Source: Lachnospira multipara LB2003 (GTDB lineage: Bacteria; Bacillota; Clostridia; Lachnospirales; Lachnospiraceae). Taken from it: a DNA stretch of 64,000 bases. This document shows, piece by piece, positions 1 to 9,508 of this stretch. Location of the stretch: contig NZ_JNKW01000001.1 in NCBI RefSeq assembly GCF_000702205.1, positions 1 through 64,000 on the forward strand, read 5' to 3'. The position numbers and the translations under genes were made by a program. Position 1 is the stretch's first letter. Each line of letters opens with the position of its first letter. Under the pieces are notes generated by a model that was given only the letters and a program-made list of their open reading frames with translations, was not told the origin of the DNA and did not search any database.

Positions 1-231
1 AAGATAAGGACAATCTACTGGAAACAATGGAAGAAGGCTAAAACAAAATTCAAGGAACTCAAAAAGTTAGGCGTGGAAGAAGGAAAAGCGTGGATATGCG
101 CAAACATGCGAAATGGCAACTGGTATTGCGGTAGTTATTTTGTATTACAGACTGCGTTTAACAACAAGAAACTCCGTGAACTAGGATACCCAACATTCAC
201 AGAGTTTTATTTGAAAATATGTGAAAACTAG
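1..231 (+). CDS. ltrA: Group II intron reverse transcriptase/maturase, C-terminal fragment (runs off the left edge)
   Basis: The reading frame is open from base 1 to a TAG at 229-231 and gives 76 residues. The pattern WKQWKKAKTKFKELKKLG, then WICANMRNGNWYCG and LRELGYPTFTEFYL, is the typical C-terminal end of bacterial group II intron-encoded proteins (maturase/DNA-binding part). Such proteins splice the intron RNA and reverse-transcribe it into new DNA sites. The reverse transcriptase domain lies outside the window. The stop codon is followed at once by an intron domain V-like sequence, as expected when the protein is encoded in domain IV. Whether the full protein is intact cannot be seen. 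Confidence 0.85.
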   Translation, partial: KIRTIYWKQWKKAKTKFKELKKLGVEEGKAWICANMRNGNWYCGSYFVLQTAFNNKKLRELGYPTFTEFYLKICEN

Positions 232-234
232 AGA

Positions 235-310
235 AGCGCCGTATACGGAACCGTACGTACGGTGCTGTGGGAGGTCGGTAGATAAAATAATTATCTACCT
301 CCTACCCGAT
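235..310 (+). mobile_element. 3' end of a group II intron: domains V and VI
   Basis: At 235-266 AGCGCCGT pairs with ACGGTGCT around an inner ACGG/CCGT helix. This is the domain V hairpin with the AGC catalytic triad at its 5' side. At 269-307 a second hairpin has GGTAGATAA paired with TTATCTACC inside a GGG/CCC base, fitting domain VI. The sequence CCCGAT ends in the AY dinucleotide expected at an intron 3' end, so the boundary is near 310. The flanking asnB gene ends at 341 on the other strand, so the intron lies in the intergenic space and does not break asnB. The 5' end is outside the window. Confidence 0.75.
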
Positions 311-340
311 TAACTTTTTGTCATTAATATTTATTGCTTA

Positions 341-2185
341 TTAAGCTGCTAATTTGCTATCACCAAAGAAATCATTGTACCATACAAGGAAGATGTAAAT
401 AGTCCAAATTTTTCTTGAATTATCAGCTTTACCATTTTTGTGATCATCAAGATATTTTACAAGGATATCTGTGTTAAAGAATTCCTTAGCTGCATCACTT
501 GTAAATGCGTTCTTAACGATATTATAGTATTTTTCGTCCTTTAACCAAATTCTAATAGGTACTGGGAAACCAAGTTTCTTCTTCTCAGCAACCATATCTG
601 GAAGGTGCTTATTTGCAGCTTTTCTAAAGGCAACCTTTGTATTCTCATTATTAACCTTAAGGTTAGTAGGAAGTGTTCTTGCAACATTCCAAACTTCCTT
701 ATCAAGGAATGGTACTCTAACTTCAAGAGAGTTAGCCATACTCATCTTATCTGCCTTAAGTAAGATATCGCCAATTAACCAGAAATTAATGTCGATGTAC
801 TGCATCTTAGTAATATCATCTAAGTTAGAAACCTTGTCATAGAAAGGCTTTGTAAGCTTAGTATGGTTAGTATTATTTCCTGGATTTTTAAGTAATTTAG
901 CTCTTTCTTCTTCGTTAAACATAAAGGCATTACCAATGAATCTTTCTTCAACAGTCTTGCTTGCACGCTGTAAGAAGTTCTTACCCTTAAACTTAAATGG
1001 AACAGCCTTAGCAAGCTTAGCAAGGCTCTTTCTTAATCCCTTAGGAAGTTTCTGGAATCCTGCTAAATCAAGAGGTTCCTTGTAAATGTTATATCCACCA
1101 AAGAATTCATCTGCACCTTCACCAGACATAGCAACTTTAACATGCTGTGCTGCAGTCTTACTTACAAAATAAAGTGCAATAGCAGCAGGGTCAGCTAAAG
1201 GCTCGTCCATATGGTACTGAATCTTAGGAATTTCTGACCAGTATTCTTCACTTGTAACAAGCTTAGAATAGTTATCAATCTGAATCTTATTAGAAAGAGA
1301 CTTAGCGTAGTCAATTTCATTGTATTTATTGTAATCAAAACCAACTGTAAATGTCTTATCTCCATTAAATGTTGATGCAACATAGCTTGAATCAACACCA
1401 CTTGAAAGGAATGAACCAACTTCTACATCTGAAATCTTATGATATTCAATTGAATTAGCAATAATATCATCGATTTCTTCAACTGCTTCATCCATTGTCT
1501 TAGAATTATCTGGTTCAAAGACTGGCTCCCAGTATCTTTCAATCTTTAACTCGCCATTTTTAAATTCGAAGCAATGACCAGGCATTAATTTAAAGATTCC
1601 CTTAAAGAATGTTTCAGGGAGTACTGAATACTGGAATGTAAGATAATTTTCAAGGGCTTCCGGATTAACTTCCTTCTTAACATCTGGATGCATTAAGATA
1701 CTCTTGATTTCTGAACCATATACGAAGTTTCCATTAGCAACTGTATAATAAAAAGGCTTAATACCAAAATAATCTCTAGCACCAAATAATGTCTTATTTT
1801 TACAATCCCAAATTACAAAAGCGAACATACCACGTAATTTGTTAAGTAAATCCTTACCATATTCTTCATAGCCATGAATTAATACTTCTGTATCAGCTTT
1901 ATTAGCAAAAGTATGACCTTTAGCAATAAGTTCTTCTCTTAATTCTTTAAAGTTATAAATCTCTCCATTAAATGTGATAACCATTGACTTATCTTCGTTG
2001 TACATTGGCTGATCACCATTATTTAAATCCTGAATTGAAAGTCTTCTAAAACCTAGATGAACAAGTCCTTCTTCGTTGTGTGCTCCAGCACTATCAGGTC
2101 CTCTATGAATGATAGAGTCCATCATTTTTTTAAGAACGACGTTCTCGTCTTTGCAAGCACCAGTAAAACCAGCAATTCCACACAT
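341..2185 (-). CDS. asnB: Asparagine synthetase B, glutamine-hydrolysing
   Basis: This 614-residue protein makes asparagine from aspartate, ATP and glutamine in the cytoplasm. It starts MCGIAGF, and Cys2 (exposed after Met removal) is the class II glutaminase nucleophile. The N-terminal amidotransferase domain covers about residues 2-200. The synthetase domain carries the PP-loop LSSGVDSS at 260-267. The length is normal for the family. A good ribosome binding site (CAGGAGG on the minus strand, about 2192-2198) fixes the start. It lies 108 bp downstream of the LacI-type gene on the same strand, but nothing ties the two functionally. The recognition is secure. Confidence 0.95.
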   Translation of the reverse strand: MCGIAGFTGACKDENVVLKKMMDSIIHRGPDSAGAHNEEGLVHLGFRRLSIQDLNNGDQPMYNEDKSMVITFNGEIYNFKELREELIAKGHTFANKADTEVLIHGYEEYGKDLLNKLRGMFAFVIWDCKNKTLFGARDYFGIKPFYYTVANGNFVYGSEIKSILMHPDVKKEVNPEALENYLTFQYSVLPETFFKGIFKLMPGHCFEFKNGELKIERYWEPVFEPDNSKTMDEAVEEIDDIIANSIEYHKISDVEVGSFLSSGVDSSYVASTFNGDKTFTVGFDYNKYNEIDYAKSLSNKIQIDNYSKLVTSEEYWSEIPKIQYHMDEPLADPAAIALYFVSKTAAQHVKVAMSGEGADEFFGGYNIYKEPLDLAGFQKLPKGLRKSLAKLAKAVPFKFKGKNFLQRASKTVEERFIGNAFMFNEEERAKLLKNPGNNTNHTKLTKPFYDKVSNLDDITKMQYIDINFWLIGDILLKADKMSMANSLEVRVPFLDKEVWNVARTLPTNLKVNNENTKVAFRKAANKHLPDMVAEKKKLGFPVPIRIWLKDEKYYNIVKNAFTSDAAKEFFNTDILVKYLDDHKNGKADNSRKIWTIYIFLVWYNDFFGDSKLAA

Positions 2186-2293
2186 ATAAATATCCTCCTG
2201 TTGTAATAAATCTATTGTTTGGTTTGATGTCTATATTTAAAAATACAAGCCTTCTAACTATAACACTTAAGGCCAAAACTATCAATAATTCTT

Positions 2294-3283
2294 TTAATTA
2301 GTTCTAGTTGATTCTCTTATTTCTAGTGAGTAATCAAGCTCGTAAGTATCGCTTATTTCTTCATCCTTATTATTGATTTTTCTTAGAAGAAGAGTAGAGG
2401 CCTTTTGCCCAGCTTCTTCATAATAAAAATGTACAGTGGTTAGAGAAGGGTATGAAACTCTTGAAAAAGCACTATCTCCAAAGCCGCTTATTTGAACGTC
2501 TTCAGGGATTTTTTTGCCAATTTCTCTTAGATATTTAATGGCACCGCTTGCAATAGTATCAGTGGCACAAATTAGTGTATCTAAATCGGGATTGTCAGTA
2601 AAAAGCTTCTTACAAGCATCATAACCTGCTTCAAGGGTGAAGGCTGTTTCAATAATTTGCTTTTGATTAATGTTTTTATGGTTAGCCTTAAATGCATCAA
2701 TAAAGCCCTTTCGTCTATTAAAACCTACAGCTTTATCTTTTTTTGTAACAAAAATCATTCCTGTATTATTAGAGGTCTTTGCAAGTTTTTCTCCAAGGGA
2801 ATATGCTGCCATATAGTCATTGGAGTATATACAAGAAAAACCCTCAAGACTTTGACCTAAAATTACAATTGGAACTTGATAGGATGATAAGGTCTTTATG
2901 TGTTCCTTAGTAAAAACTGTGCCAAGTAGAATAATTCCATCTACTTGATTCTCCTTAAAGAGGTTAAGGTATTTAAGCTCTTCGCTTGCGTTATTATTAG
3001 TACAGGCAAGTAAAAGCTGGTAGTTATTATCTGATAAAACATTGGTGATACCTGCAACCATGCGACCTATTGAATCTGAATTTATTTTGGGAATTATAAC
3101 TCCGATATAGTTGGTTTTTTTACTACGAAGTGTCTGTGCAAAAGTAGAAGGCTTGTAACCTGTTTCGTCTATGACTTTCTTAATACGTTCTTTCTTATCT
3201 GCACTTACATAACCGTTGTTTAGATATCTAGATACGGTAGCTCTTGAAACCCCTGCAAGTTGTGCGATTTCATTTATAGTCAT
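2294..3283 (-). CDS. scrR: LacI/GalR family repressor, probably of the sucrose operon
   Basis: The protein has 329 residues. The N-terminal helix-turn-helix reads TINEIAQLAGVSRATVSRYL, followed by a hinge and a periplasmic-binding-protein-like effector domain from about residue 60. It is transcribed divergently from the PTS/sucrase genes. Between the two lies a 20-bp perfect palindrome of the LacI/GalR type (3471-3490), just downstream of the forward promoter, so it most likely represses the sucrose genes until sugar or sugar phosphate binds. A minus-strand GGGAGGGT motif precedes the ATG. The family is certain; the sucrose assignment rests on the neighbours. Confidence 0.88.
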   Translation of the reverse strand: MTINEIAQLAGVSRATVSRYLNNGYVSADKKERIKKVIDETGYKPSTFAQTLRSKKTNYIGVIIPKINSDSIGRMVAGITNVLSDNNYQLLLACTNNNASEELKYLNLFKENQVDGIILLGTVFTKEHIKTLSSYQVPIVILGQSLEGFSCIYSNDYMAAYSLGEKLAKTSNNTGMIFVTKKDKAVGFNRRKGFIDAFKANHKNINQKQIIETAFTLEAGYDACKKLFTDNPDLDTLICATDTIASGAIKYLREIGKKIPEDVQISGFGDSAFSRVSYPSLTTVHFYYEEAGQKASTLLLRKINNKDEEISDTYELDYSLEIRESTRTN

Positions 3284-3432
3284 ATTACCCTCCCATTAAT
3301 CTCGTTAAATATAATAGATAAAGTATATCATAAAATTGTAATATGATAAGTGGGATTCCTGTTTTAATTTGTTGGAATTTGTTTTGTGTAAACTATACAA
3401 AAAATATAAATACATATTGTTACAATTGTGCA

Positions 3433-3490
3433 TTTACAACAAATGACCTTATAGATATAATATAACTACGATGTGAGAACGTTCTCACAT
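3433..3490 (+). promoter_or_regulatory. Promoter and LacI-type operator of the sucrose operon
   Basis: TTTACA (3433-3438), a 17-bp spacer and TATAAT (3456-3461) form a near-consensus sigma-A promoter. The perfect palindrome ATGTGAGAACGTTCTCACAT occupies 3471-3490, where it would cover the transcription start. Its core TGAGAACGTTCTCA also fits the catabolite-responsive consensus TGWNANCGNTNWCA, so CcpA could bind as well as ScrR. The arrangement predicts repression by steric block. Confidence 0.85.
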
Positions 3491-3530
3491 GAGGAAGCAT
3501 TAATTTAACGTAGTGTAATGGAGGTAAGCT

Positions 3531-4922
3531 ATGGATTATGGTAAGGCAGCTAAGCAAGTGCTTGACGGTGTAGGTGGCGCAGGCAATGTTGTTAGTGCAG
3601 CACATTGTGCTACAAGACTTCGTCTTGTAATTGCAGACAATAGCAAAGTTAATAAGAAAGCTATTGAAGACGCTGAAGGCGTAAAGGGATGTTTTGAAGC
3701 TCAGGGACAGCTTCAGGTAATTTTTGGAACAGGTATTGTTAATGATGTATACGATGAATTCATTAAATTATCTGGTTCTAAGGCTAGTACTAAAGAGGAA
3801 GTAAAGGAAGCAGCTTCTAAGAAACAGAATATTTTCTTTAGAGCAATAAAGACATTAGGTGATATTTTTGTACCTATTATTCCTGCAATTGTAGCAAGTG
3901 GTTTATTAAACGGTTTACTTGGTGGTTTATCAAGTGCATACCCAGAAATTGCTAATACTAGTGTTTATGAAATTATTAATCTTTTTGCTGGTGCAGCTCT
4001 TAGCATGTTACCAATCCTTATTGCAATAAGTGCAGCTAAGAAGTTTGGTGGCAATGAATTCCTTGCAGCAGTTATAGGTTTTATTATGATTCACCCTTCT
4101 TTAACTAATGCTTGGTCAGTTGCAAGCATTGAATCAGCAGGTGGTGTAATTCCAAAGTGGTCAGTATGGTTTGGGGCTTATGATATTAACCAGGTTGGTT
4201 ACCAAGGACATGTAATTCCAGTAATTATTGCAATCCTTATTATGTCATTTATTGAGAAGAAGTTACATAAGATTGTACCCGCAATGTTAGATCTTTTTGT
4301 AACTCCACTTGTAACAGTACTTGTTACTGGTTATTTAACACTTACAATTATTGGACCTATCTTCTCAACAGTTGAAGGTTGGGTATTAACAGGTGCTCAG
4401 ACACTTATTGGTTTACCATTTGGTATTGGTGGTATCTTAATTGGCGGACTTTACGCAATCACAGTAGTTGCTGGTCTTCATCATATGTATAACATGATTG
4501 AAGCTGAGATGTGTTCTCTTGCAACTCCTATGAATAAGTGGATGCCAATTGCTACAGCAGCTAACGTAGGTCAGGGTGCAGCAGCTCTTGCTGTTGGTAT
4601 TAAGTCTAAGAATAAGAAGATTAAGTCAATGGCTATGCCAGCTTCTCTTTCAGCTTTCTTAGGAATTACAGAACCAGCTATCTTTGGTGTTAACGTTAGA
4701 TTTATGAAGCCATTTATTGCAGGTTGTATCGGTGGTGCAGCAGGTGGATTTGTAGCGGCTGTCTCAGGTATCTATGCAAGTGCTTATGGTATTACAGGTT
4801 TATTTGGTTTCTTAATTACAACAAAGTTTGTTGTTGGATATGCATTAACAATGCTTGTATCATTTGTTGTTGCATTTATTTGCTCATGGATTTTATATAA
4901 GGATCCTTCAGGGGAAGAGTAA
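3531..4922 (+). CDS. scrA: PTS sucrose transporter, EIIBC component
   Basis: The 463-residue membrane protein imports sucrose and phosphorylates it at glucose C6. The N-terminal IIB domain (about 1-90) has the phospho-accepting Cys26 in AAHCATRLR. The IIC domain (about 100-460) is rich in hydrophobic helices and has the GITEPAIFG loop typical of the glucose/sucrose superfamily. There is no C-terminal IIA domain, so a IIA from another PTS, such as the BglP-type protein at 18358-20235, must supply the phosphate. It is the first gene after the LacI-type operator and lies upstream of sucrose-6-phosphate hydrolase and fructokinase. Specificity is inferred from context. Confidence 0.9.
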   Translation: MDYGKAAKQVLDGVGGAGNVVSAAHCATRLRLVIADNSKVNKKAIEDAEGVKGCFEAQGQLQVIFGTGIVNDVYDEFIKLSGSKASTKEEVKEAASKKQNIFFRAIKTLGDIFVPIIPAIVASGLLNGLLGGLSSAYPEIANTSVYEIINLFAGAALSMLPILIAISAAKKFGGNEFLAAVIGFIMIHPSLTNAWSVASIESAGGVIPKWSVWFGAYDINQVGYQGHVIPVIIAILIMSFIEKKLHKIVPAMLDLFVTPLVTVLVTGYLTLTIIGPIFSTVEGWVLTGAQTLIGLPFGIGGILIGGLYAITVVAGLHHMYNMIEAEMCSLATPMNKWMPIATAANVGQGAAALAVGIKSKNKKIKSMAMPASLSAFLGITEPAIFGVNVRFMKPFIAGCIGGAAGGFVAAVSGIYASAYGITGLFGFLITTKFVVGYALTMLVSFVVAFICSWILYKDPSGEE

Positions 4923-4943
4923 AAAATACTTAATTGATTATAA

Positions 4944-4975
4944 AAGGGGCTAAATATATGTTTAGTCCCTTATTT
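4944..4975 (+). terminator. Hairpin after scrA, probable partial terminator
   Basis: AAGGGGCTAAA pairs with TTTAGTCCCTT (one wobble) around a short loop, followed by TATTTT. The downstream sucrase and fructokinase lie on the same strand with no obvious new promoter, so this may lower their expression relative to the transporter. Confidence 0.6.
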
Positions 4976-4992
4976 TAACTCATTCGGCGCGC

Positions 4993-5012
4993 AAGACTCG
5001 CGAGCGAGTCTT
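4993..5012 (+). repeat. Short perfect hairpin upstream of scrB
   Basis: AAGACTCG and CGAGTCTT form an 8-bp stem around CGAG, within a locally GC-rich stretch that includes CGGCGCGC. There is no U-run, so it is unlikely to be a terminator. The composition stands out from the AT-rich surroundings. It could be an mRNA processing or stability element. Another GC-rich hairpin lies at 21844-21875. Confidence 0.45.
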
Positions 5013-5040
5013 GACATTATTTTGTGGAGGAAAAACTAAT

Positions 5041-6387
5041 ATGTATCAACATAAATTTCATATAATGCCACCACAGGGTTGGCTTAACGACCCTAATGGT
5101 AGTTGTTATTATAAGGGTTCATATCACATTTTCTTTCAATACAGTAAAGATGATGTAAATGGAGGTCTTAAGACATGGGGTCATTATACATCTAAGGATT
5201 TAGTAACTTTTAAATTTGAAGGCGAGGCAGTTTTTCCAGATTCTAAATGGGATAAGGACGGTGCTTATTCAGGTACAGCCTATACAGAAGACGGAAAGTT
5301 AGAACTATATTATACAGGCAATGTTAAACACAAAGGAAATTATGATTATATTAATGAGGGCAGGGGACATAATTGCCTTAGGGTGGTAAGTGATGAAGGT
5401 TTTGATTTTAAAGACAAGGAATGTCTTTTGGAAAATAAAGATTATCCTTCTAATATGAGTTGTCATGTAAGAGACCCTAAGATTTTTAAAAAGGATAATA
5501 AATACTATATGTTGCTTGGTGCAAGAACTAAAGATAGCAAGGCAGCATTTCTTTTGTATGAATCAGACAATAAGGATAGTTGGAATTTAACAAGAAGCTA
5601 TATTCCAAAGTATGATTATGGATATATGTGGGAGTGTCCAGATTACTTTGAATTAAATGGACATAATATTTTTTCTTTTTGCCCACAGGGCTTAGAATCA
5701 ATGCCAGATAGATTTGCTAATATCTATCAATCTGGATATATTGATTTGAATAAAATGGACATTATAAATACTGTTGATGAAGAATTAAATCAGATTATAA
5801 TTAAGGAAAATTTAGTCGAGTGGGACTTAGGATTTGATTTTTATGCTCCACAGACTTTTAAATCTAATGATAATAGTACTTATTTAATTGGCTGGGCTGG
5901 CGTGCCTGATGCAGGATATGGAAATACACCGTCAATTAAGGAGGGCTGGCAGCACTCCATGACCCTTATAAGAAAGCTAGAATATAAAAATGGCAAGATA
6001 TATCAAATGCCAGTAAAGGATATATATAAGCTAAGAAAGGATAAATTATTAGTTGTTGATAATAATATTCAAGCTGATCTTTACTGGAATTTAACAGCGG
6101 ATATGTTTAACGGTGGATGCCTTTATTTTAATGATGATTTAGAATTAAGACATGAGGATGATAAACTTATTCTTGAATTTAAAAATAACACAGGAGATGG
6201 AAGAACTAAAAGGATTGTGCCTCTTAGTGAATTGAAAAAATTAGACATCTTCATGGATGGCTGTATAATGGAAATCTATGTAAATGATGGTGAATATTGT
6301 CTTACTACTAGATATTATCCAGTATCGGATTTAGTAAGCATTAAAGTAGAAAAAGGTGTTAATGTAAACGCCTGGTCAATGGATTAA
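5041..6387 (+). CDS. scrB: Sucrose-6-phosphate hydrolase (GH32)
   Basis: This cytoplasmic invertase splits sucrose-6-phosphate into glucose-6-phosphate and fructose. It has 448 residues from the ATG at 5041, chosen because GGAGG lies a proper distance upstream; the frame is open further upstream but without a ribosome site. GH32 motifs are present: WLNDPNG at 14-20 with nucleophile Asp17, the RDP triad at 144-146, and WECP with acid/base Glu198. No signal peptide is seen, which fits a phosphorylated substrate. It lies between the sucrose PTS gene and fructokinase. Confidence 0.94.
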   Translation: MYQHKFHIMPPQGWLNDPNGSCYYKGSYHIFFQYSKDDVNGGLKTWGHYTSKDLVTFKFEGEAVFPDSKWDKDGAYSGTAYTEDGKLELYYTGNVKHKGNYDYINEGRGHNCLRVVSDEGFDFKDKECLLENKDYPSNMSCHVRDPKIFKKDNKYYMLLGARTKDSKAAFLLYESDNKDSWNLTRSYIPKYDYGYMWECPDYFELNGHNIFSFCPQGLESMPDRFANIYQSGYIDLNKMDIINTVDEELNQIIIKENLVEWDLGFDFYAPQTFKSNDNSTYLIGWAGVPDAGYGNTPSIKEGWQHSMTLIRKLEYKNGKIYQMPVKDIYKLRKDKLLVVDNNIQADLYWNLTADMFNGGCLYFNDDLELRHEDDKLILEFKNNTGDGRTKRIVPLSELKKLDIFMDGCIMEIYVNDGEYCLTTRYYPVSDLVSIKVEKGVNVNAWSMD

Positions 6388-6406
6388 GAAAGTGAGGAAG
6401 TAAGAA

Positions 6407-7381
6407 GTGAAGAAGTTATTAGCAATTGGTGAGGCTTTAATTGATTTTATTCCACAGGAAAATTCTAAGGCAATTAGTGAAGTAGAAGGCTTTAGCCCTA
6501 AAGTTGGTGGTGCTCCTGCTAATGTGTGTGGATGCTATAAAAAATTAGGTGGAGATGCTTCTATAATTACACAGTTAGGAGATGATGCCTTTGGAGATAA
6601 GATAGTTAATGAGCTTTCTGGATTTGGCATTGATACAAGTACAGTTAGAAGAACTAATGAAGCTAATACAAGTCTTGCTTTTGTAGCACTTAAAGAAGAT
6701 GGCAATAGAGAATTTGCTTTTTTTAGACGTCCTGGTGCAGATATGCTTTATAGGGAAGAATATTTATCTGAAGTGAATTTTAAGGACATTTTTGGCTTAC
6801 ATTTTTGCTCTGTTTCTTTAGGAAACTTTCCTATGAAGGATGCACATGTAAAGGCTATTAATTTAACTAAAGAGAATGATGGCATTGTAAGTTTTGACCC
6901 TAATTTAAGATTTAATTTATGGGACTCAAAGGAAGAACTTTTTAAAGCTGTATGGAAATTTATTCCAAAGGCGGATATTTTAAAGGTTTCTGATGAAGAA
7001 ATAGAATTTATTACAGGAACAAGTGATATAAATGAGGCGCTTCCTAAATTAATGGTAGGTGAAGTTAAATTAGTTATTTATACAATGGGTTCAAAGGGAG
7101 CATATGCTTTTACTAGGAATGCTAAAGCATTTAGCCAGTCTATGGAGGTTAATGCTGTTGATACAACAGGAGCTGGTGATGGTTTTATTGGTGCTATTCT
7201 TTGGCAGCTTAATAATTCTAATGTAACTAAGGCTGATTTAGAGAATCTAACTAGTGAACAACTTTCAAAATATCTTGATTATGCTAATGTTTGTTGTGGA
7301 ATAAGTGTAACAAGAAAGGGAGCAATTTGTTCTTATCCTAATGACGAAGAAATTAGAAAAATGTTAGCTTTATTATATTAG
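6407..7381 (+). CDS. scrK: Fructokinase, PfkB family
   Basis: The 324-residue kinase phosphorylates fructose released by the upstream hydrolase. PfkB signatures are visible: the GGAPANV motif near residues 34-40 and the C-terminal DTTGAGDG at 252-259, with the catalytic Asp in GAGD. Translation begins with GTG (GTG AAG AAG), preceded by GAGGAAG. It is only 19 bp after scrB and so belongs to the same unit. Ribokinase-type activity on another sugar is possible, but the sucrose context favours fructose. Confidence 0.9.
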   Translation: MKKLLAIGEALIDFIPQENSKAISEVEGFSPKVGGAPANVCGCYKKLGGDASIITQLGDDAFGDKIVNELSGFGIDTSTVRRTNEANTSLAFVALKEDGNREFAFFRRPGADMLYREEYLSEVNFKDIFGLHFCSVSLGNFPMKDAHVKAINLTKENDGIVSFDPNLRFNLWDSKEELFKAVWKFIPKADILKVSDEEIEFITGTSDINEALPKLMVGEVKLVIYTMGSKGAYAFTRNAKAFSQSMEVNAVDTTGAGDGFIGAILWQLNNSNVTKADLENLTSEQLSKYLDYANVCCGISVTRKGAICSYPNDEEIRKMLALLY

Positions 7382-7470
7382 TTCTTAATATAAAGCCCTA
7401 GTCTTTTATTTACAAAAAAGTCTGCATAAATTATAATTAACAAGAAATTTAATTAAGATGGGTCTGACAG

Positions 7471-7523
7471 TAATAGCTTAAACTATTACAAGGCTAATAG
7501 TTATTTGGCTTTAACCATTAGCC
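7471..7523 (+). promoter_or_regulatory. Two tandem leader hairpins upstream of icd
   Basis: The first hairpin pairs TAATAG (7471-7476) with CTATTA (7483-7488). The second pairs 12 bases at 7492-7503 with 7512-7523 (one mismatch; GGCTAAT with ATTAGCC at its base), followed by a weak T-rich stretch just before the AGGAGG at 7536-7541. The second could terminate scrK transcription or act as an icd attenuator. No known riboswitch class was recognised. Confidence 0.5.
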
Positions 7524-7551
7524 ATTATTTTATGTAGGAGGAATGTGTAAC

Positions 7552-8766
7552 ATGGCAAAAATTAAGATGACAACTCCATTAGTTGAAATGGACGGAGATG
7601 AAATGACTAGAGTTTTATGGGGATTAATTAAAGAGGAATTACTTAATCCATTTGTAGAACTTAATACAGAATACTATGATTTAGGACTTGTTCATCGTAA
7701 TGAAACTAATGATCAGGTTACTATAGATTCTGCTAATGCAACTAAGAGATTAGGTGTTGCTGTTAAGTGTGCAACAATTACACCTAATGCTGCTAGAATG
7801 ACAGAATATGACCTTAAGGAAATGTATAAGAGTCCTAATGGTACAATTAGAGCTATGCTTGATGGTACTGTGTTTAGAGCACCAATTATTGTAAAGGGAA
7901 TTGAGCCATATGTTAGAACATGGAAAAAACCTATTACAATTGCAAGACATGCATATGGTGATGTTTATAAGGCTTCTGAAATGAAGGTTAGTGGCAAGGG
8001 TAAGGCTGAAATTGTATTTACTGATGAGAATGGTAACGAACAAAGAGAGCTTATCCATAACTTTAATGGAGCTGGTATTTTACAGGGCATGCATAACTTA
8101 GAAGATTCAATTGAGAATTTTGCTAAGAGCTGTTTTAATTTTGCTCTTGATACAAAGCAGGATTTATGGTTTGCAACTAAGGATACTATTTCTAAGAAGT
8201 ATGATCATACTTTTAAGGATATTTTCCAGGAAATCTTTGATAAGGAATATGCTGATAAATTTAAAGAAGCAGGAATCGAATATTTCTATACATTAATTGA
8301 TGATGCAGTAGCTAGAGTAATCAGATCTGAAGGCGGATTTATCTGGGCATGTAAAAACTACGATGGTGATGTTATGTCAGATATGGTAGCTACAGCATTT
8401 GGTTCATTATCAATGATGACTAGTGTTCTTGTATCTCCTCATGGATATTATGAATATGAGGCTGCTCATGGTACAGTTCAAAGACATTATTATAAGCATC
8501 TTAAGGGCGAAGAAACATCAACTAACCCTATTGCAACAATTTTTGCTTGGACTGGTGCTTTAAGAAAGAGAGGCGAAATCGATAAATTAAATGATTTAGT
8601 TGATTTTGCTAACAAGCTTGAAAAAGCATGTATTAAGACTGTTGAAGATGGTAAGATGACTAAGGATTTAGCTCTTATTACAACAGATCCAAATCCAACA
8701 ACATTAAATACACAGGATTTTATTAAGGCTGTTAGAGAAACACTTGAAGGCTTGATGGCTAATTAA
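7552..8766 (+). CDS. icd: NADP-dependent isocitrate dehydrogenase
   Basis: The 404-residue enzyme oxidises isocitrate to 2-oxoglutarate, supplying carbon for glutamate synthesis. The N-terminal pattern [13 protein letters not shown] and the substrate-binding SPNGTIR at 94-100 place it in the homodimeric, eukaryote-like class found in many Clostridia rather than the E. coli class. The ATG at 7552 is preferred over one at 7543 because AGGAGG at 7536-7541 is 10 bases from the former and only 1 base from the latter. It stands alone between terminator-like hairpins. In anaerobes with a branched TCA pathway its role is biosynthetic. Confidence 0.94.
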   Translation: MAKIKMTTPLVEMDGDEMTRVLWGLIKEELLNPFVELNTEYYDLGLVHRNETNDQVTIDSANATKRLGVAVKCATITPNAARMTEYDLKEMYKSPNGTIRAMLDGTVFRAPIIVKGIEPYVRTWKKPITIARHAYGDVYKASEMKVSGKGKAEIVFTDENGNEQRELIHNFNGAGILQGMHNLEDSIENFAKSCFNFALDTKQDLWFATKDTISKKYDHTFKDIFQEIFDKEYADKFKEAGIEYFYTLIDDAVARVIRSEGGFIWACKNYDGDVMSDMVATAFGSLSMMTSVLVSPHGYYEYEAAHGTVQRHYYKHLKGEETSTNPIATIFAWTGALRKRGEIDKLNDLVDFANKLEKACIKTVEDGKMTKDLALITTDPNPTTLNTQDFIKAVRETLEGLMAN

Positions 8767-8805
8767 GAAATGTTGCCAATAATGATTGTGTAATGTATTA
8801 TACTT

Positions 8806-8831
8806 AGGGCATATTTAATATGCCCTATTTT
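8806..8831 (+). terminator. Intrinsic terminator after icd
   Basis: GGGCATA pairs with TATGCCC around a short AT loop and is followed by TATTTTATT. Confidence 0.75.
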
Positions 8832-8894
8832 ATTGTTAAAACTTAGAAAATATAGTAGTATATTAGTGTACTAATGATATGGTGAGGAGAGAGT

Positions 8895-9503
8895 ATGTAT
8901 AACGTGTTATCTAATTTTGTATTTAAGGGTATGAATATTAATCAATTTGTTATTTGGTTTTTTATTTATAGCTTTCTTGGATGGTGCATGGAATGTGTAG
9001 TTATTAGGCATCAGCTTGGATATTGGGAAAATAGAGGTTTTGCTAAATTACCATTTTGTGTAATTTATGGATTTGGTGTATTTTTTGCATTTATCCTATT
9101 TAAGCCAATTGAGCATAATTTATTTGCCCTTTATATAGCAGGTGCAATTGGAGCTACAGCCTTTGAATTTTTAACTGCACAGGTTATGTTAAAGTTATTT
9201 GGTGAAGTTTGGTGGAATTATGACCACTTAAGATTTAATTACAAAGGTATTATTTGTCTCCAGTCAACAATTGGTTGGGGTTTTGTTGCAGTATTGGTTT
9301 TTGGTATTGCCAATGACTATATTCAAAAATTGGTTTGTATGATTAATCCTAAGGTTTGCGTTGCATTATCTATGGTGCTTGTGGTTTCATATATAAGCGA
9401 TTTTGTATATCACTTTACTAATAGACTTCTTGCAACAGATAACGTTAGGGATTTCAATGCAAGAGCTAAAGATAGAATGAAGAGTATATTTAAGATAGGT
9501 TAG
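8895..9503 (+). CDS. Integral membrane protein of the PF06541 (putative ABC-transporter type IV) family
   Basis: The 202-residue protein has about five or six hydrophobic segments. The pattern IWFFIYSFLGWCMECV followed by NRGF...PFCVIYGFG is the hallmark of this family of uncharacterised membrane proteins common in Firmicutes. The ABC label is historical; no ATPase is adjacent. GAGGAGA precedes the ATG. It is 5 bp from the next gene, a membrane glycerophosphodiester phosphodiesterase, suggesting a shared transcript and possibly a membrane or lipid-related job. The precise function is unknown. Confidence 0.82.
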   Translation: MYNVLSNFVFKGMNINQFVIWFFIYSFLGWCMECVVIRHQLGYWENRGFAKLPFCVIYGFGVFFAFILFKPIEHNLFALYIAGAIGATAFEFLTAQVMLKLFGEVWWNYDHLRFNYKGIICLQSTIGWGFVAVLVFGIANDYIQKLVCMINPKVCVALSMVLVVSYISDFVYHFTNRLLATDNVRDFNARAKDRMKSIFKIG

Positions 9504-9508
9504 GGATT

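Noticed and set aside
7543-7545. Upstream ATG as the icd start
   Set aside because: It is one base from AGGAGG; the ATG at 7552 has normal spacing and the usual N-terminus.
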